64,000 nt of DNA, taken from positions 305,721-369,720 of the forward strand of contig JAIUMV010000001.1 of the NCBI GenBank assembly GCA_022565395.1, written 5' to 3'. Every line of letters starts with the position of its first letter. Position 1 is the first letter of the stretch. The notes below the pieces were generated by a model. That model was given only the letters and a program-made list of their open reading frames with translations. It was not told the origin of the DNA and searched no databases. The translations under genes and the position numbers were made by a program. This stretch comes from Marinobacter sp. Its GTDB lineage: Bacteria; Pseudomonadota; Gammaproteobacteria; Pseudomonadales; Oleiphilaceae. Shown in pieces: positions 17,829 to 26,877 of the stretch.

Positions 17829-19310
17829 TCAGGTATGGCGGATGCGTTCGACTGCATCCAGCCAGCCGCTGTAAAGCGCCTCCCGCAATCCCGGCTGCAT
17901 AGCCGGCTCAAAGCGACGCTCACGCTCCCACAAACGGGCAACCTCATCCGTGCCCTGATAGACACCCGCCTGCAAGCCCGCCAGATAGGCAACACCCAAT
18001 GCCGTTGTCTCAGTCACCTGGGGACGATCAACCGGCACATTCAAGACATCCGCCAGGAACTGCATCACCCAGTCATTCACCACCATACCGCCGTCCACCC
18101 GCAAGGCTTCAACCCGTGCGCCATCGTTGATGATTGCGCGAATCAGATCCTTGGTCTGGTAGCAGACGGACTGCAAACCGGCTGTTACTATCTCGGCAAT
18201 GCCGGTGTCACGGGTCAGCCCCATGATGGCGCCCCGGGCATGGGGGTCCCAATAGGGAGCCCCCAACCCGGTGAAGGCGGGCACCAGATACACTTGATTA
18301 TCCGCACCCACGGTCTGGGCGTGCTGCAGGGAATCACTGGCATGGGCGATAATCTGCAGTCCGTCGCGCAGCCACTGCATCGCGGCTCCGGCCACAAAAA
18401 TGCTGCCCTCGATGGCATAGTAGGGCTGCCCTGCGAGGCGGTAGGCCACGGTGGTTAGCAGTCGATTTTCTGACCGCACCGGCTCGGTGCCCGTGTTCAA
18501 CATCAGGAAGCAGCCGGTGCCGTAGGTGCTCTTCGCCATACCAGGCTCAAAGCACGCCTGCCCCACCAGAGCGGCCTGTTGGTCACCGGCAATCCCGGCC
18601 ACCAGTACGGGCGCCCCCAACAGCTCCGCCTCGGTGGTACCAAAGTCGGCAGCAGAGTCTCGCACATCCGGCAACAAAGTCGCCGGCACCCGGTAGAGAT
18701 TCAGCAGGGTTTCGTCCCAGCATTGCTGGTGAATATTGAACAGAGACGTGCGCGATGCGTTGGTGGCATCCGTTAGGTGGGAGCGCCCGCCCGTAAGGTT
18801 CCACAGCAGCCAGGTATCGATGGTCCCGAAAGCCAGCTCGCCCGCCTCGGCCCGCTGCCGGGCACCAGGAACGTCATCCAGCAGCCAGGCGATCTTGGTG
18901 GCGGAAAAATACGGGTCAATCAACAAGCCCGTGCGCTCTACCACTGTGCTTTCATAGCCCTGAGCACGCAGCTGGGTGCAGGTGGCCGCCGTCCGCCTAT
19001 CCTGCCAGACGATGGCATGATGGATCGGCTGTCCGGTCTTGCGATCCCAAATGACCGTAGTCTCACGTTGATTGGTAATGCCAATGGCAGCAAGCTCAGG
19101 CGCTGCCAGCCCGGCCTTCTCCAGCACCTGACGACAGACCCGCAAGGTACTGTCCCAGATCTCGACAGCATCATGCTCGACCCAGCCATCACGGGGAAAA
19201 TACTGGTGGAATTCCTGCTGCGCCACAGCAACAATACGCCCTTCCCGGGTAAAAATTATCGCCCGGGAACTGGTCGTCCCCTGGTCGATGGCCATCAGAT
19301 AAGCAGGCAT
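17829..19310 (-). CDS. glpK: Glycerol kinase
   Basis: FGGY-family kinase that makes sn-glycerol-3-phosphate from glycerol and ATP. The 493 residues have the phosphate loop [14 protein letters not shown] at the N-terminus, [14 protein letters not shown] (near 78-91), and DGGMVVND with [13 protein letters not shown] in the C-terminal domain. AAGGA lies 7 bases upstream of the ATG. A promoter and a GlpR-like palindrome lie just upstream, next to divergent glpR. Works with glpD. Confidence 0.97.
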   Translation of the reverse strand: MPAYLMAIDQGTTSSRAIIFTREGRIVAVAQQEFHQYFPRDGWVEHDAVEIWDSTLRVCRQVLEKAGLAAPELAAIGITNQRETTVIWDRKTGQPIHHAIVWQDRRTAATCTQLRAQGYESTVVERTGLLIDPYFSATKIAWLLDDVPGARQRAEAGELAFGTIDTWLLWNLTGGRSHLTDATNASRTSLFNIHQQCWDETLLNLYRVPATLLPDVRDSAADFGTTEAELLGAPVLVAGIAGDQQAALVGQACFEPGMAKSTYGTGCFLMLNTGTEPVRSENRLLTTVAYRLAGQPYYAIEGSIFVAGAAMQWLRDGLQIIAHASDSLQHAQTVGADNQVYLVPAFTGLGAPYWDPHARGAIMGLTRDTGIAEIVTAGLQSVCYQTKDLIRAIINDGARVEALRVDGGMVVNDWVMQFLADVLNVPVDRPQVTETTALGVAYLAGLQAGVYQGTDEVARLWERERRFEPAMQPGLREALYSGWLDAVERIRHT

Positions 19311-19334
19311 GGTTGCGTCCTTTTCGTTTTTGTA

Positions 19335-19378
19335 TTTTCGAAAGCGAAAATTATAATACCGATGACGCCGGGATTGAA
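19335..19378 (-). promoter_or_regulatory. glpK promoter with GlpR-like operator
   Basis: Minus strand: TTCAAT (19378-19373), 17-bp spacer, TATAAT (19355-19350). A perfect palindrome TTTTCG-AAAG-CGAAAA (19335-19350) overlaps and follows the -10, where a repressor would block initiation. A further TTTTCG lies at 19321-19326. The same TTCG/CGAA half-sites occur before glpD. Confidence 0.65.
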
Positions 19379-19434
19379 TGCCTGAATGACATTATTCTGC
19401 CCACACCGACTCCATAGCCAACAGGACGCAAGCC

Positions 19435-20208
19435 ATGACGGTTAACCTCCGCCACGAACAGATCGTTGAACTGATCAACGACCAGGGCTTCACCACCATT
19501 GAGTCCCTGGCGGAGCATTTTAACGTTACCCCACAAACCATCAGGCGCGACATCAATACGCTGGACGAACAGGGGCGGGTGCGCCGCTTCCATGGCGGCG
19601 CCGGCGGCGTTAGCCACCAGGCAAGCACCACCAATGTTGCCTATGCCGAGCGGCGCATTCACAACCTGGAAGAAAAGCAGCGTATTGCCGCTGCGGTAGC
19701 CGAGCGGGTACCCGACAACAGCTCTCTGTTCATTAACATCGGCACCACCACCGAAACCATTGCCAAAGCCCTGCTCGCCAAACAGGGCCTGACGGTCATC
19801 ACCAACAACCTTCACGTGGCCAGCATTCTCAGCAGCCGGGACGACTTCAAAATCTTCATCGCCGGCGGCATGGTCCGCAACCGGGATGGGGGCATTATCG
19901 GCGAGGCCACACTGGAGTTCGTGCAGCAGTTCAAGGTGGATATTGCCATCATCGGCATCAGCGGTATCGACAACGAAGGCGAACTGCTGGACTTTGACTA
20001 TCAGGAAGTTCGCGTTGCCCAGGCTATCATCCATCACAGCCGCCAGGTCTTCCTTGCCGCAGACCACTCGAAGTTTGGCCGTAACGCCATGATCCGACTG
20101 GGCCACATCTCTCAGGCTACCCATCTGTTTACCGACCGCACCCCCCACAAAAACCTCGAAGCCGTGATCAAAGATGCCGGCGTGCGCCTGATTATCGCCC
20201 CCACGTAA
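19435..20208 (+). CDS. glpR: Glycerol-3-phosphate regulon repressor GlpR (DeoR family)
   Basis: DeoR-family repressor, 257 residues. The N-terminal winged helix-turn-helix (about 5-57) contains IESLAEHFNVTPQTIRRDIN. The C-terminal DeoRC sensor domain (about 75-235) has the phosphosugar-binding segment INIGTTTETIAKAL. Its position between glpK and glpD supports a role as the glycerol-3-phosphate-responsive repressor of both. AGGA lies 9 bases before the ATG. It probably recognises the TTCG/CGAA palindromes in the two flanking promoters. Confidence 0.93.
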   Translation: MTVNLRHEQIVELINDQGFTTIESLAEHFNVTPQTIRRDINTLDEQGRVRRFHGGAGGVSHQASTTNVAYAERRIHNLEEKQRIAAAVAERVPDNSSLFINIGTTTETIAKALLAKQGLTVITNNLHVASILSSRDDFKIFIAGGMVRNRDGGIIGEATLEFVQQFKVDIAIIGISGIDNEGELLDFDYQEVRVAQAIIHHSRQVFLAADHSKFGRNAMIRLGHISQATHLFTDRTPHKNLEAVIKDAGVRLIIAPT

Positions 20209-20245
20209 ACCTGCCCACACGCAAAACCCAGCCCCACAGAGTTCT

Positions 20246-20317
20246 TATTCGAAAATTTTATTTGGCTAAAATCCACGCAAGGTTTACTATCGAACAATAA
20301 ATTTTCGTTTTCGAATT
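20246..20317 (+). promoter_or_regulatory. glpD promoter with clustered GlpR-like sites
   Basis: TTGGCT (20262-20267), 17-bp spacer, TACTAT (20285-20290). TTCGAA at 20248-20253 lies upstream of the -35; ATCGAA (20289-20294) overlaps the -10; TTTTCG (20302-20307) and TTCGAA (20310-20315) lie downstream. The half-sites resemble those at glpK. Confidence 0.65.
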
Positions 20318-20331
20318 TACGAGGCAAGGAT

Positions 20332-21879
20332 ATGGACAAGGGCACGCCAACCTACCAACTCAATGAAACCTATGACGTGCTGGTAATAGGGGGCGGCATC
20401 AACGGCACCGGAATCGCGGCAGACGCCAGCGGGCGTGGCCTCTCCGTGTTGCTTTGCGAACAGGGTGACCTGGGTGGCGCCACCTCATCCGCCAGCAGCA
20501 AACTGGTTCACGGCGGCCTCCGATACCTCGAACATTACGAATTCCGTCTAGTGCGTGAAGCCCTGGCAGAGCGGGAAGTCCTGCTGAAGGTAGCCCCTCA
20601 TCTGGTGCGGCCGCTACGCTTCACCCTGCCACACCTGCCGCATTTGCGGCCCGGCTGGATGATTCGCAGTGGCCTGTTCCTGTATGACAACCTGGCGGAC
20701 AGGGAAACCCTGCCGGCCTCCCGCAAACAACGCTTCGGGGTCAGTAGCCCCCTAAAGCCCCATATCCGCAAGGGCTACAGCTACTCCGACTGCTGGGTTG
20801 ATGATGCCCGTCTGGTCATTGCCAATGCGCAGGCTGCCCGCGAACAGGGCGCTCGCATTCTGCGCAATACACGCTGCATACGCGCCCTTCGGGTCGCAGA
20901 CGACGGTCTGTGGCAGGTCACCTTGCAGCAAGCCGGTAGCGACACAACACAAACCGTCCGGGCACGCAGCCTTGTGAACGCGGCGGGCCCCTGGGCAGCC
21001 AGGCTGTTTGACACGGCGCTGGAGCAGACTTCACCCCATCAGGTACGCCTGATCAAGGGCAGCCACATTGTGGTACCCCGGTTTACCGAGGGAGAAGGCG
21101 CCTTTATTCTGCAGAACAGCGACAAGCGCATCGTTTTCGTGTTGCCCTTCGAGGAAGATTTCAATCTTATCGGCACCACCGATAAGGAATACCGGGGTGA
21201 TCCAGCCAAAGTGGCCATTGATCAGGATGAAATTGACTACCTGCTGGGGGTCGTTAACAACCACTTTATCCGCCAGCTGACTCCGGCTGACATCGTGCAT
21301 ACCTATTCCGGCGTGCGACCGCTGCTCGATGATGAGTCCAGTGACCCTTCCGCCATCACCCGCGACTACACCCTGACGCTGGACCGTGGCGAAGGGGAAC
21401 AGTCTGCACCCCTGCTGAGCGTGTTCGGCGGTAAAATCACCACCTACCGGAAGCTGGCTGTCGCGGCCGTCAACAAACTCCAGTGTCAGTTCCCGGCCCT
21501 GCCCCCGTCACACACCGCCCAGCGGCCATTGCCAGGTGCCACGGCGGAGCTGACCCAGCAGGGTGCCATCCTGGCCCTGTTGCAGAAACTCTACCCCCAG
21601 TTACCTGCCACCATGCTCAGACGGTTCAGCCGCAGTTACGGCGTACTGGCCATCCGCATACTGGGCAAAGCCCGTACCACCGATGAGCTAGGCAGGCATT
21701 TTGGCGATACGCTTTACGAAACTGAAGTCAATTACCTGCGCCAGGAGGAATGGGCCATCACCGCCGAGGATATCCTGTGGCGACGCAGCAAACTGGGGCT
21801 GCGCCTGGATACACAGCAACAGACAGCGCTGACAGCGTGGCTTGAGCAACAGCCTGCAGCACAAAGAACTGTGGCCTGA
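20332..21879 (+). CDS. glpD: Aerobic glycerol-3-phosphate dehydrogenase
   Basis: Membrane-associated FAD enzyme that oxidises sn-glycerol-3-phosphate to dihydroxyacetone phosphate and passes electrons to ubiquinone. The 515 residues start with the FAD-binding motif VLVIGGGINGTGIAADASG (residues 16-34), followed by TSSASSKLVHGGLRYLE, a GlpD signature, and the later IGTTDKEYRGDP and FGGKITTYRKLA. Expressed from its own promoter with GlpR-like operators. It converges on the next gene, with only 5 bp between the stops. Confidence 0.97.
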   Translation: MDKGTPTYQLNETYDVLVIGGGINGTGIAADASGRGLSVLLCEQGDLGGATSSASSKLVHGGLRYLEHYEFRLVREALAEREVLLKVAPHLVRPLRFTLPHLPHLRPGWMIRSGLFLYDNLADRETLPASRKQRFGVSSPLKPHIRKGYSYSDCWVDDARLVIANAQAAREQGARILRNTRCIRALRVADDGLWQVTLQQAGSDTTQTVRARSLVNAAGPWAARLFDTALEQTSPHQVRLIKGSHIVVPRFTEGEGAFILQNSDKRIVFVLPFEEDFNLIGTTDKEYRGDPAKVAIDQDEIDYLLGVVNNHFIRQLTPADIVHTYSGVRPLLDDESSDPSAITRDYTLTLDRGEGEQSAPLLSVFGGKITTYRKLAVAAVNKLQCQFPALPPSHTAQRPLPGATAELTQQGAILALLQKLYPQLPATMLRRFSRSYGVLAIRILGKARTTDELGRHFGDTLYETEVNYLRQEEWAITAEDILWRRSKLGLRLDTQQQTALTAWLEQQPAAQRTVA

Positions 21880-21891
21880 CGTGGTCAGGCC
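21873..21891. terminator. Symmetric hairpin over two convergent stop codons
   Basis: GGCCTGA (21873-21879) and TCAGGCC (21885-21891) flank a 5-base loop. The left arm carries the glpD TGA and the right arm carries the stop codon of the convergent acyltransferase gene. No T-run follows on either strand. Confidence 0.4.
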
Positions 21892-22913
21892 TGTGCGTCG
21901 GCTGGAGACTTGTCCACGGCCGGAACCGGCGCAGAAGGCGTAAGCCCGAGCTTTTTGCGGTCGTGACCTGACTCAACGTTGGTCAGCAGCTTGTAGGACT
22001 CCTTGTACCAAAGCCGTGGCCCATCAGGGCTACGGCGAAAGCGTTTGTAAGTCCACTGATACTGTTCAGGGCTGTCAGCAATGCAGGCCTCAAGGCCACG
22101 ATTCATAGCCTCCAGTGCGCGCTGCTCAGTATCCGCCTGTTCCACATCCGGCGCAGGCTGAAAAACCAGATGAATATCCCTGGCACCCCCCTCGCCACGG
22201 TAGCAGTGCACAAAAAACACTCTTGGCCGATAGCGCATAACCAGCCGTCCCACCAGGCCGAGGGTATGCACCGGGTGGCCAAAAAAAGGTACGAAGGGAT
22301 TGTTGCTGGCACCGGGGTTGTGATCCGCCAGTATCCCCAGCGACTCGCCATTCTGCATGGCCATCAGCGCTTCCCGTACACCCTTGCTGTTGGCAGCAAC
22401 CAGGCTGCACCCCGTGCGCTCGCGGGCCTCTTTCAAGCCTTTCTCCAGCAGTTTGCTTTTATCTGGCTGGTACAGAATAACCGTGCGACGCCCCTGGCTT
22501 TTCGCGCCCACGTAGAGATTACTCAGCTCCCAACTGCCGTGGTGTAAGGTCAGCAGCAGCAATGGCCGGGAATCCGCCACAGCGGCGAGAAATTCTGCCT
22601 CACCCTCTACCTTACTGATACGGGCAAGACTTTCATCCACCGGGCGTATACATACGTGGGCCAGCTCGGCGTAGGTGCGCCCCTGCTCCCGCAGGGCACG
22701 TCGGGCCATTTGCCGCGCCTCAGCCCAACTGAGTGAGGGGTAAGCCGCCAACAGATTGATCAACACCACCCGGTAGGCACTGGCATACTTCAGCGGCAAG
22801 CGCGCCAACAAGGCCGCCAGGCCACCGGCCACCGCCATGGCTAGCCGCAACGGCAACCTGGCAAACACCTGCATAACCCGCCAAACCATATCGCTCTGGT
22901 TCTTTTTCTTCAT
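21885..22913 (-). CDS. LpxL/HtrB-like lysophospholipid or lipid A acyltransferase
   Basis: Inner-membrane acyltransferase of the LpxL/LpxM (HtrB/MsbB) superfamily, 342 residues. An N-terminal hydrophobic helix (about 20-40) is followed by the catalytic HX4E motif in LTLHHGSWELSN (H124, E129), ILADHNPGASNNPFVPFFG (near 195) and the C-terminal YQWTYKRFRRSPDG (near 300), all family signatures. Members add secondary acyl chains to lipid A or related lipids. The exact substrate cannot be told here, so no symbol is given. A poorly conserved tail of about 30 residues is unusual. Confidence 0.8.
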   Translation of the reverse strand: MKKKNQSDMVWRVMQVFARLPLRLAMAVAGGLAALLARLPLKYASAYRVVLINLLAAYPSLSWAEARQMARRALREQGRTYAELAHVCIRPVDESLARISKVEGEAEFLAAVADSRPLLLLTLHHGSWELSNLYVGAKSQGRRTVILYQPDKSKLLEKGLKEARERTGCSLVAANSKGVREALMAMQNGESLGILADHNPGASNNPFVPFFGHPVHTLGLVGRLVMRYRPRVFFVHCYRGEGGARDIHLVFQPAPDVEQADTEQRALEAMNRGLEACIADSPEQYQWTYKRFRRSPDGPRLWYKESYKLLTNVESGHDRKKLGLTPSAPVPAVDKSPADAQA

Positions 22914-23119
22914 CGTCTATCCGCAAGGTTAGGAGCCTCTGATCAGCCCCTCAGATTTATACCCCGATATCGGGAATCTCAAGGCGCCGCCATAATACCA
23001 GATAGCATTGAAGGGGTATTGGCCCATCAGGCGCAGCGTTCTCGCGCGGGCAGGCCATGCGGTGACAGCGACAGAGGATAAGGTTAGCATGACCTTTTGC
23101 TGCAAAAGGATTGCTTACC

Positions 23120-23305
23120 ATGGGCACACTGCTTGCCATTCTCGCTGTACTTTTTCTGGCACTGATTGTGTTGGTGCCACTGATCGAACGTTTCAGTGAC
23201 CGCAGCCAGCCACAGGACTACAGCAACCTGAGCCGCTGGATACTGCCACTGATGGCTGTGGTGATTGTACTGCAGATGATCGGGTACTTTTTCCTGGGGC
23301 GGTGA
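23120..23305 (+). CDS. Small two-helix membrane protein of unknown function
   Basis: A 61-residue protein with two hydrophobic segments (about 2-22 and 41-59) around a short polar loop (ERFSDRSQPQDYSNLSRW). AGGA lies 8 bases before the ATG. I recognise no family. It sits alone between two divergent or opposite genes. The ribosome-binding site and the clean membrane topology support a real gene. Confidence 0.55.
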   Translation: MGTLLAILAVLFLALIVLVPLIERFSDRSQPQDYSNLSRWILPLMAVVIVLQMIGYFFLGR

Positions 23306-23328
23306 ACTGGAGCCCGCACGCAAAGGGC

Positions 23329-23355
23329 AAAAAAAGGCCAGTCAAAAGACTGGCC
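23329..23355 (-). terminator. Rho-independent terminator of the two-component operon
   Basis: Minus strand: GGCCAGTC, TTTT loop, GACTGGCC, then seven T residues. It lies about 150 bases after the sensor kinase stop. The hairpin could also stop plus-strand transcripts of the small membrane protein gene. Confidence 0.65.
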
Positions 23356-23501
23356 AGAATATGACGAATGAAACAAGGAAAGTTCGTAAGAACTACAACC
23401 TCAAAAGTCATCCCTTACGCTTTTGATTATGGCCACCTGCCCGCCGGCATTCAGTACCTTTTGTGTAGCCCTTTTGTTACATCACGTGAGGCCGCCCGCC
23501 G

Positions 23502-25076
23502 TCAGACAGGGCTGTCCGCTGGCTTGCGACGCGGCCACACCAGACTGAAACAGGCCCCACCCAGATCAGCGCTGCGGGTCACAAATGCCTGACCGCCATG
23601 CCAGTAGAGGATGCGCCTGACAATAGACAGGCCCAGGCCGTAGCCCCCCGATGTCCGGGTACGGCTGTCGTCCAGGCGGGCAAACGCGGTGAACACCTTC
23701 TCCCAGTCACTTTCGGGAATACCGGGACCATCATCCTCCACGTCAATGCGACAGGTCTGCTCATCGAGGGTGCAACGCACACGCACCTTGCCCGCCGCAT
23801 AACGGGCGGCATTGCCCACCAGGTTCTGTATGGCACGGTGAATATAGCGGGGCTCGATGTCCGACAGGGCGTAAATATCTGACGCCCCGCTCAGATCCGC
23901 CTCTATGGTGACCTTGGGACGGATCAGGCGTTGCTCCTGCACCACCTGCTCGACGATGGGCGGCACGGCCTCTTCCTGCAGGGAAAACACCGGGCCGCCC
24001 TGCTCAAGCCGGGCGTAAGTCAGAATCTCATCAATCAACTCATCCAGTTCCTGAATGTCGCCGTCAATTCCATCCAGCTGTTTCTTACGCTCTGCCTCGC
24101 TCTCACAATCCTCAATCATCTGCACCCCGAAGCGAATGCGAGCCACCGGTGTTCGCAGCTCATGGGATACGGCATGAATCATTTCCCGCTGCACACCAAC
24201 CAAGCGCTGGATATGCTCCGCCATGCCGTTGAACGCCCTGGCCAGACGGCCGGTCAGGTTGCCATCGCCCACCTCTACCCGGGCTTCCATCTCTCCCCGC
24301 CCTATGCGCACCGCGACCGACTCCAGCTCCCGCAGATTGCGGCTGACCTCCCGTAGCAACAGGTAGAGCGCGCCGGCCAGCAGAGAGGCCATAACCACGA
24401 TGAGAAACAGGTAAAGATAGAACGGGTGGTGGTTAAACGGAGGCGGCGGTGTCATCTGCAGCAAGGTACCGTCACGTAACCGCAGCACCACGACCGCAGC
24501 ATCTTTCGTGCGCTGCTGTACAAAAGCAATACTGCGTTCCGAAACCCGTTCCAGCACCACACTGTCAGGCAGCATCCGCTCATCAACAATGGGTTCAATG
24601 GTCACCCCAAGGGCATCACCCAGGCTGGCCATGACTTCCGCACGATCTTCGGGCAGTTGCTCATTGAGATGCCAAAGCACCGTCAGGGCAATGGCTTCCG
24701 CGTTATCCCGGTAGAGATCGCGAAGATTGAGCTCAAGCAAATGACCGCGAGCATCCAGGCGCATGGCCCGCGCGCCCAGGCCGGAACGGGAAACCACCAC
24801 CTGGCCATAGCGCAAACGCGCCAGCTCCACCTTTGACAAGTCAGCGGACGCCGGGCTGCCAAAGCGAAAATCGTACAGGCGCCCCAGCCAGTGATACTGC
24901 CCGGCAGGGTCCGGCGTGTTGGACAGCCAGGTCATCAGCGGTGTCAGGGTCGCCTCATGCCAGGCACGTTCACGAACCTGATTGATACCCGAAAACAGCA
25001 ACAGACAAAGAGCGGCAACCAGTATCGCCAGTGCCATAAGACGGGCATAAAGTCGAAGAAAGGAGGAGAGCGGCAT
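23502..25076 (-). CDS. Sensor histidine kinase (RstB-like)
   Basis: Membrane histidine kinase, 524 residues. Transmembrane helices at about 11-30 and 219-241 bracket a periplasmic sensor region of 190 residues. HAMP (about 240-292), H-box IHAVSHELRTPVARIRF with phospho-acceptor H305, N-box VGNAARYA, G-boxes DDGPGIPESD and GYGLGLSIVRRIL follow. Gene order with an OmpR-type regulator and the H-box resemble RstB, but the ligand is unknown. It starts 58 bp after the regulator gene, so the two form an operon ended by the terminator downstream. Confidence 0.88.
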   Translation of the reverse strand: MPLSSFLRLYARLMALAILVAALCLLLFSGINQVRERAWHEATLTPLMTWLSNTPDPAGQYHWLGRLYDFRFGSPASADLSKVELARLRYGQVVVSRSGLGARAMRLDARGHLLELNLRDLYRDNAEAIALTVLWHLNEQLPEDRAEVMASLGDALGVTIEPIVDERMLPDSVVLERVSERSIAFVQQRTKDAAVVVLRLRDGTLLQMTPPPPFNHHPFYLYLFLIVVMASLLAGALYLLLREVSRNLRELESVAVRIGRGEMEARVEVGDGNLTGRLARAFNGMAEHIQRLVGVQREMIHAVSHELRTPVARIRFGVQMIEDCESEAERKKQLDGIDGDIQELDELIDEILTYARLEQGGPVFSLQEEAVPPIVEQVVQEQRLIRPKVTIEADLSGASDIYALSDIEPRYIHRAIQNLVGNAARYAAGKVRVRCTLDEQTCRIDVEDDGPGIPESDWEKVFTAFARLDDSRTRTSGGYGLGLSIVRRILYWHGGQAFVTRSADLGGACFSLVWPRRKPADSPV

Positions 25077-25134
25077 CCCGTTTCAGCCTGAAAGACAGCG
25101 CCGGCCTTCAGGGCCGGCGCATGGGGTTTGGTGA

Positions 25135-25863
25135 TCAGGCTTCTTTGACAAAAAGATAGCCTTTACTGCGTACCGTCTTGATGCGGCGCGGATGTACCGG
25201 GTCGTCGCCAATCTTTGGCCGGATACGGGACACCCGCACATCAATAGAGCGGTCCTGCCCGTCGTACTCGATACCGCGCAAGGCACTGAAAATCTCCTCC
25301 CGGCTCAGTACCCGACCGGCACTGCTGGCCAGCAGCCACAGCAGGTCAAATTCAGCGCTGGTCAGATCAATGCTCTCGTCGTTCAGCCAGGCCTCACGCA
25401 TGGCACGGTCCACCACCAGATCATTGAACTGCAGGCGCACAGGCTCTTCGCCCTCGCCATCCTGATCGGACTTGTCAGCGGACTCGCCGCTACGCCGCAG
25501 CAGGGCACGGATACGTGCCAGCAACACCCGTGGCTTGACCGGCTTGCTGATGTAATCGTCAGCACCCATTTCCAGACCCAGAACCTGATCCAGATCATCG
25601 GTACGGGCCGTCAGCATCAGGATTGGCCCGGAAAAGAAGGGCCGCACCCGCCGGCAGATGGACAGTCCATCTTCACCGGGCAGCATGAGATCCAGCACCA
25701 CCAGATCTGGCTTCTCATTTTTGATCCGCTCTACCGCGTGGCCACCGTGGGTTTCGAGGGAGACCGTGAGGCCATTGCTTTCCAGGTATTCCCGCGTCAG
25801 CTCCGCGAGCCGCTCATCGTCTTCAACGATGAGTATTCGCCATGACTCATTTGTCTGTTCCAC
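25135..25863 (-). CDS. OmpR-family response regulator (RstA-like, GTG start)
   Basis: Cytoplasmic transcription factor, 242 residues. The receiver domain (about 10-122) has the acidic pair VEDDE, the phospho-acceptor D58 in VVLDLMLPGEDG and the conserved lysine of ISKPVKPRVL. The C-terminal winged helix (about 140-240) ends with DVRVSRIRPKIGDDP and RTVRSKGYLF. Start is GTG. Partner of the downstream kinase. Divergent from olsBA, with which it shares a regulatory region of about 240 bp. Confidence 0.9.
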   Translation of the reverse strand: MEQTNESWRILIVEDDERLAELTREYLESNGLTVSLETHGGHAVERIKNEKPDLVVLDLMLPGEDGLSICRRVRPFFSGPILMLTARTDDLDQVLGLEMGADDYISKPVKPRVLLARIRALLRRSGESADKSDQDGEGEEPVRLQFNDLVVDRAMREAWLNDESIDLTSAEFDLLWLLASSAGRVLSREEIFSALRGIEYDGQDRSIDVRVSRIRPKIGDDPVHPRRIKTVRSKGYLFVKEA

Positions 25864-25927
25864 GCATCCATCTCTGCTTGTTTTGTTTTAATCAGCCGCT
25901 GCACCGAGGCAACAACCTGTTACACCA

Positions 25928-25956
25928 ATTATACATGCTGTTCTGAAAAATACATG
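25928..25956 (-). promoter_or_regulatory. Candidate activator-dependent promoter of the two-component operon
   Basis: A perfect TATAAT (25933-25928, minus strand) has no normal -35. At the 17-bp position stands CATGTA, one of two TACATG copies (25932-25937, 25951-25956 on the plus strand). GTTACA occurs at 25919-25924 and 25970-25975. TACAT and GTTACA are the halves of the E. coli RstA box, though the spacing here differs. This would suit autoregulation. Confidence 0.4.
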
Positions 25957-26017
25957 GAAGGCGCAGAGAGTTACAAGTAGTGACGCTAATTAAGGTGCCT
26001 CTGATTAACGCCCCGGC

Positions 26018-26072
26018 CTGTCATATTCTCTTCATCAGGCCGTCACACCGCAGTCATACCACCTTCATAGGC
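26018..26072 (+). promoter_or_regulatory. PhoB-box-like array upstream of olsBA
   Basis: Five consecutive 11-bp units (starting at 26018, 26029, 26040, 26051 and 26062) each have TCA at positions 4-6: CTGTCATATTC, TCTTCATCAGG, CCGTCACACCG, CAGTCATACCA and CCTTCATAGGC. PhoB binds tandem 11-bp repeats of the CTGTCAT type, and ornithine-lipid genes are phosphate-regulated in several bacteria. The two GTTCA-poor units (2 and 5) are weak. The -10 is not clear. Confidence 0.6.
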
Positions 26073-26104
26073 TTGACAGAACATGGACACAATGAGAGCT
26101 ATCA

Positions 26105-26872
26105 ATGACTGCATTGACTGCACGCCAAGCCCGCGAGGCCCGCAAGCTGACGGCCTCTATGACACGCTGCCCGAACAAGGTCAAGGACGCCCAACGACTG
26201 CGCTATCGGGTGTTTTCCGAGGAGTACAACTGCAACCTCGGCGCCACCACCCCAGGCATCGACGCTGACCGCTATGACCCCTGGTGTGACCACCTGATGG
26301 TCACTGACGAGGCCAGTGGCCAACTGGTTGCCACCACCCGCATCCTCCATCAGCGCGACCTGGCAGCCACCGACGGTTTCTACTCCGCCAGCGAATTTGA
26401 CCTCGCCAACCTGACCCAATTGCCGGGCAATATTGCCGAGCTGGGCCGCACCTGTGTGCATCCCGATTATCGCAACGGCGCCACCATCAGCCTGCTCTGG
26501 TCCGAACTGGCAGCCTACCTGATGCGCGAGCAGGTGGATTACCTGATTGGCTGCGCCAGCATCAGTATGGCGGATGGTGGCCACAAAGCCTGGCGGATTG
26601 CCGAACACCTGCGCCAGACCTACCTGACACCGGAACACCAGCGGGTTACCCCGCATCGTGCCCTGCCCCACATTACGCCGGGCAGCCTCTCCGATCGCCC
26701 TGTGCTCATACCACCGCTGATCAAAGCCTACATGCGTCTGGGCGCACGCATCTGCGGCGAACCCTGCTGGGACCCGGATTTCCGCTGTGCTGATCTGCTG
26801 GTGCTGCTGGAAGTGCAGGCTCTGGCGGATCGCTACAGCCGCCACTTTATGCAACGCCGGGCGGCGGAGTAA
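26105..26872 (+). CDS. olsB: Ornithine N-acyltransferase OlsB (lyso-ornithine lipid synthesis)
   Basis: GNAT-fold enzyme, 255 residues, that moves a 3-hydroxyacyl chain from acyl-ACP to the alpha-amino group of ornithine, giving lyso-ornithine lipid. Family marks are AQRLRYRVFSEEYN (near 29-42), ELGRTCVHPDYRNG (near 114-127) and GCASISMADG (near 153-162). The ATG at 26105 has GAGAG 6 bases upstream; a later in-frame ATG at 26159 (MTRCPNKVK) is possible. The adjacent olsA confirms the pathway. PhoB-like repeats upstream suggest induction by phosphate starvation. Confidence 0.88.
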   Translation: MTALTARQAREARKLTASMTRCPNKVKDAQRLRYRVFSEEYNCNLGATTPGIDADRYDPWCDHLMVTDEASGQLVATTRILHQRDLAATDGFYSASEFDLANLTQLPGNIAELGRTCVHPDYRNGATISLLWSELAAYLMREQVDYLIGCASISMADGGHKAWRIAEHLRQTYLTPEHQRVTPHRALPHITPGSLSDRPVLIPPLIKAYMRLGARICGEPCWDPDFRCADLLVLLEVQALADRYSRHFMQRRAAE

Positions 26873-26877
26873 TCAGC

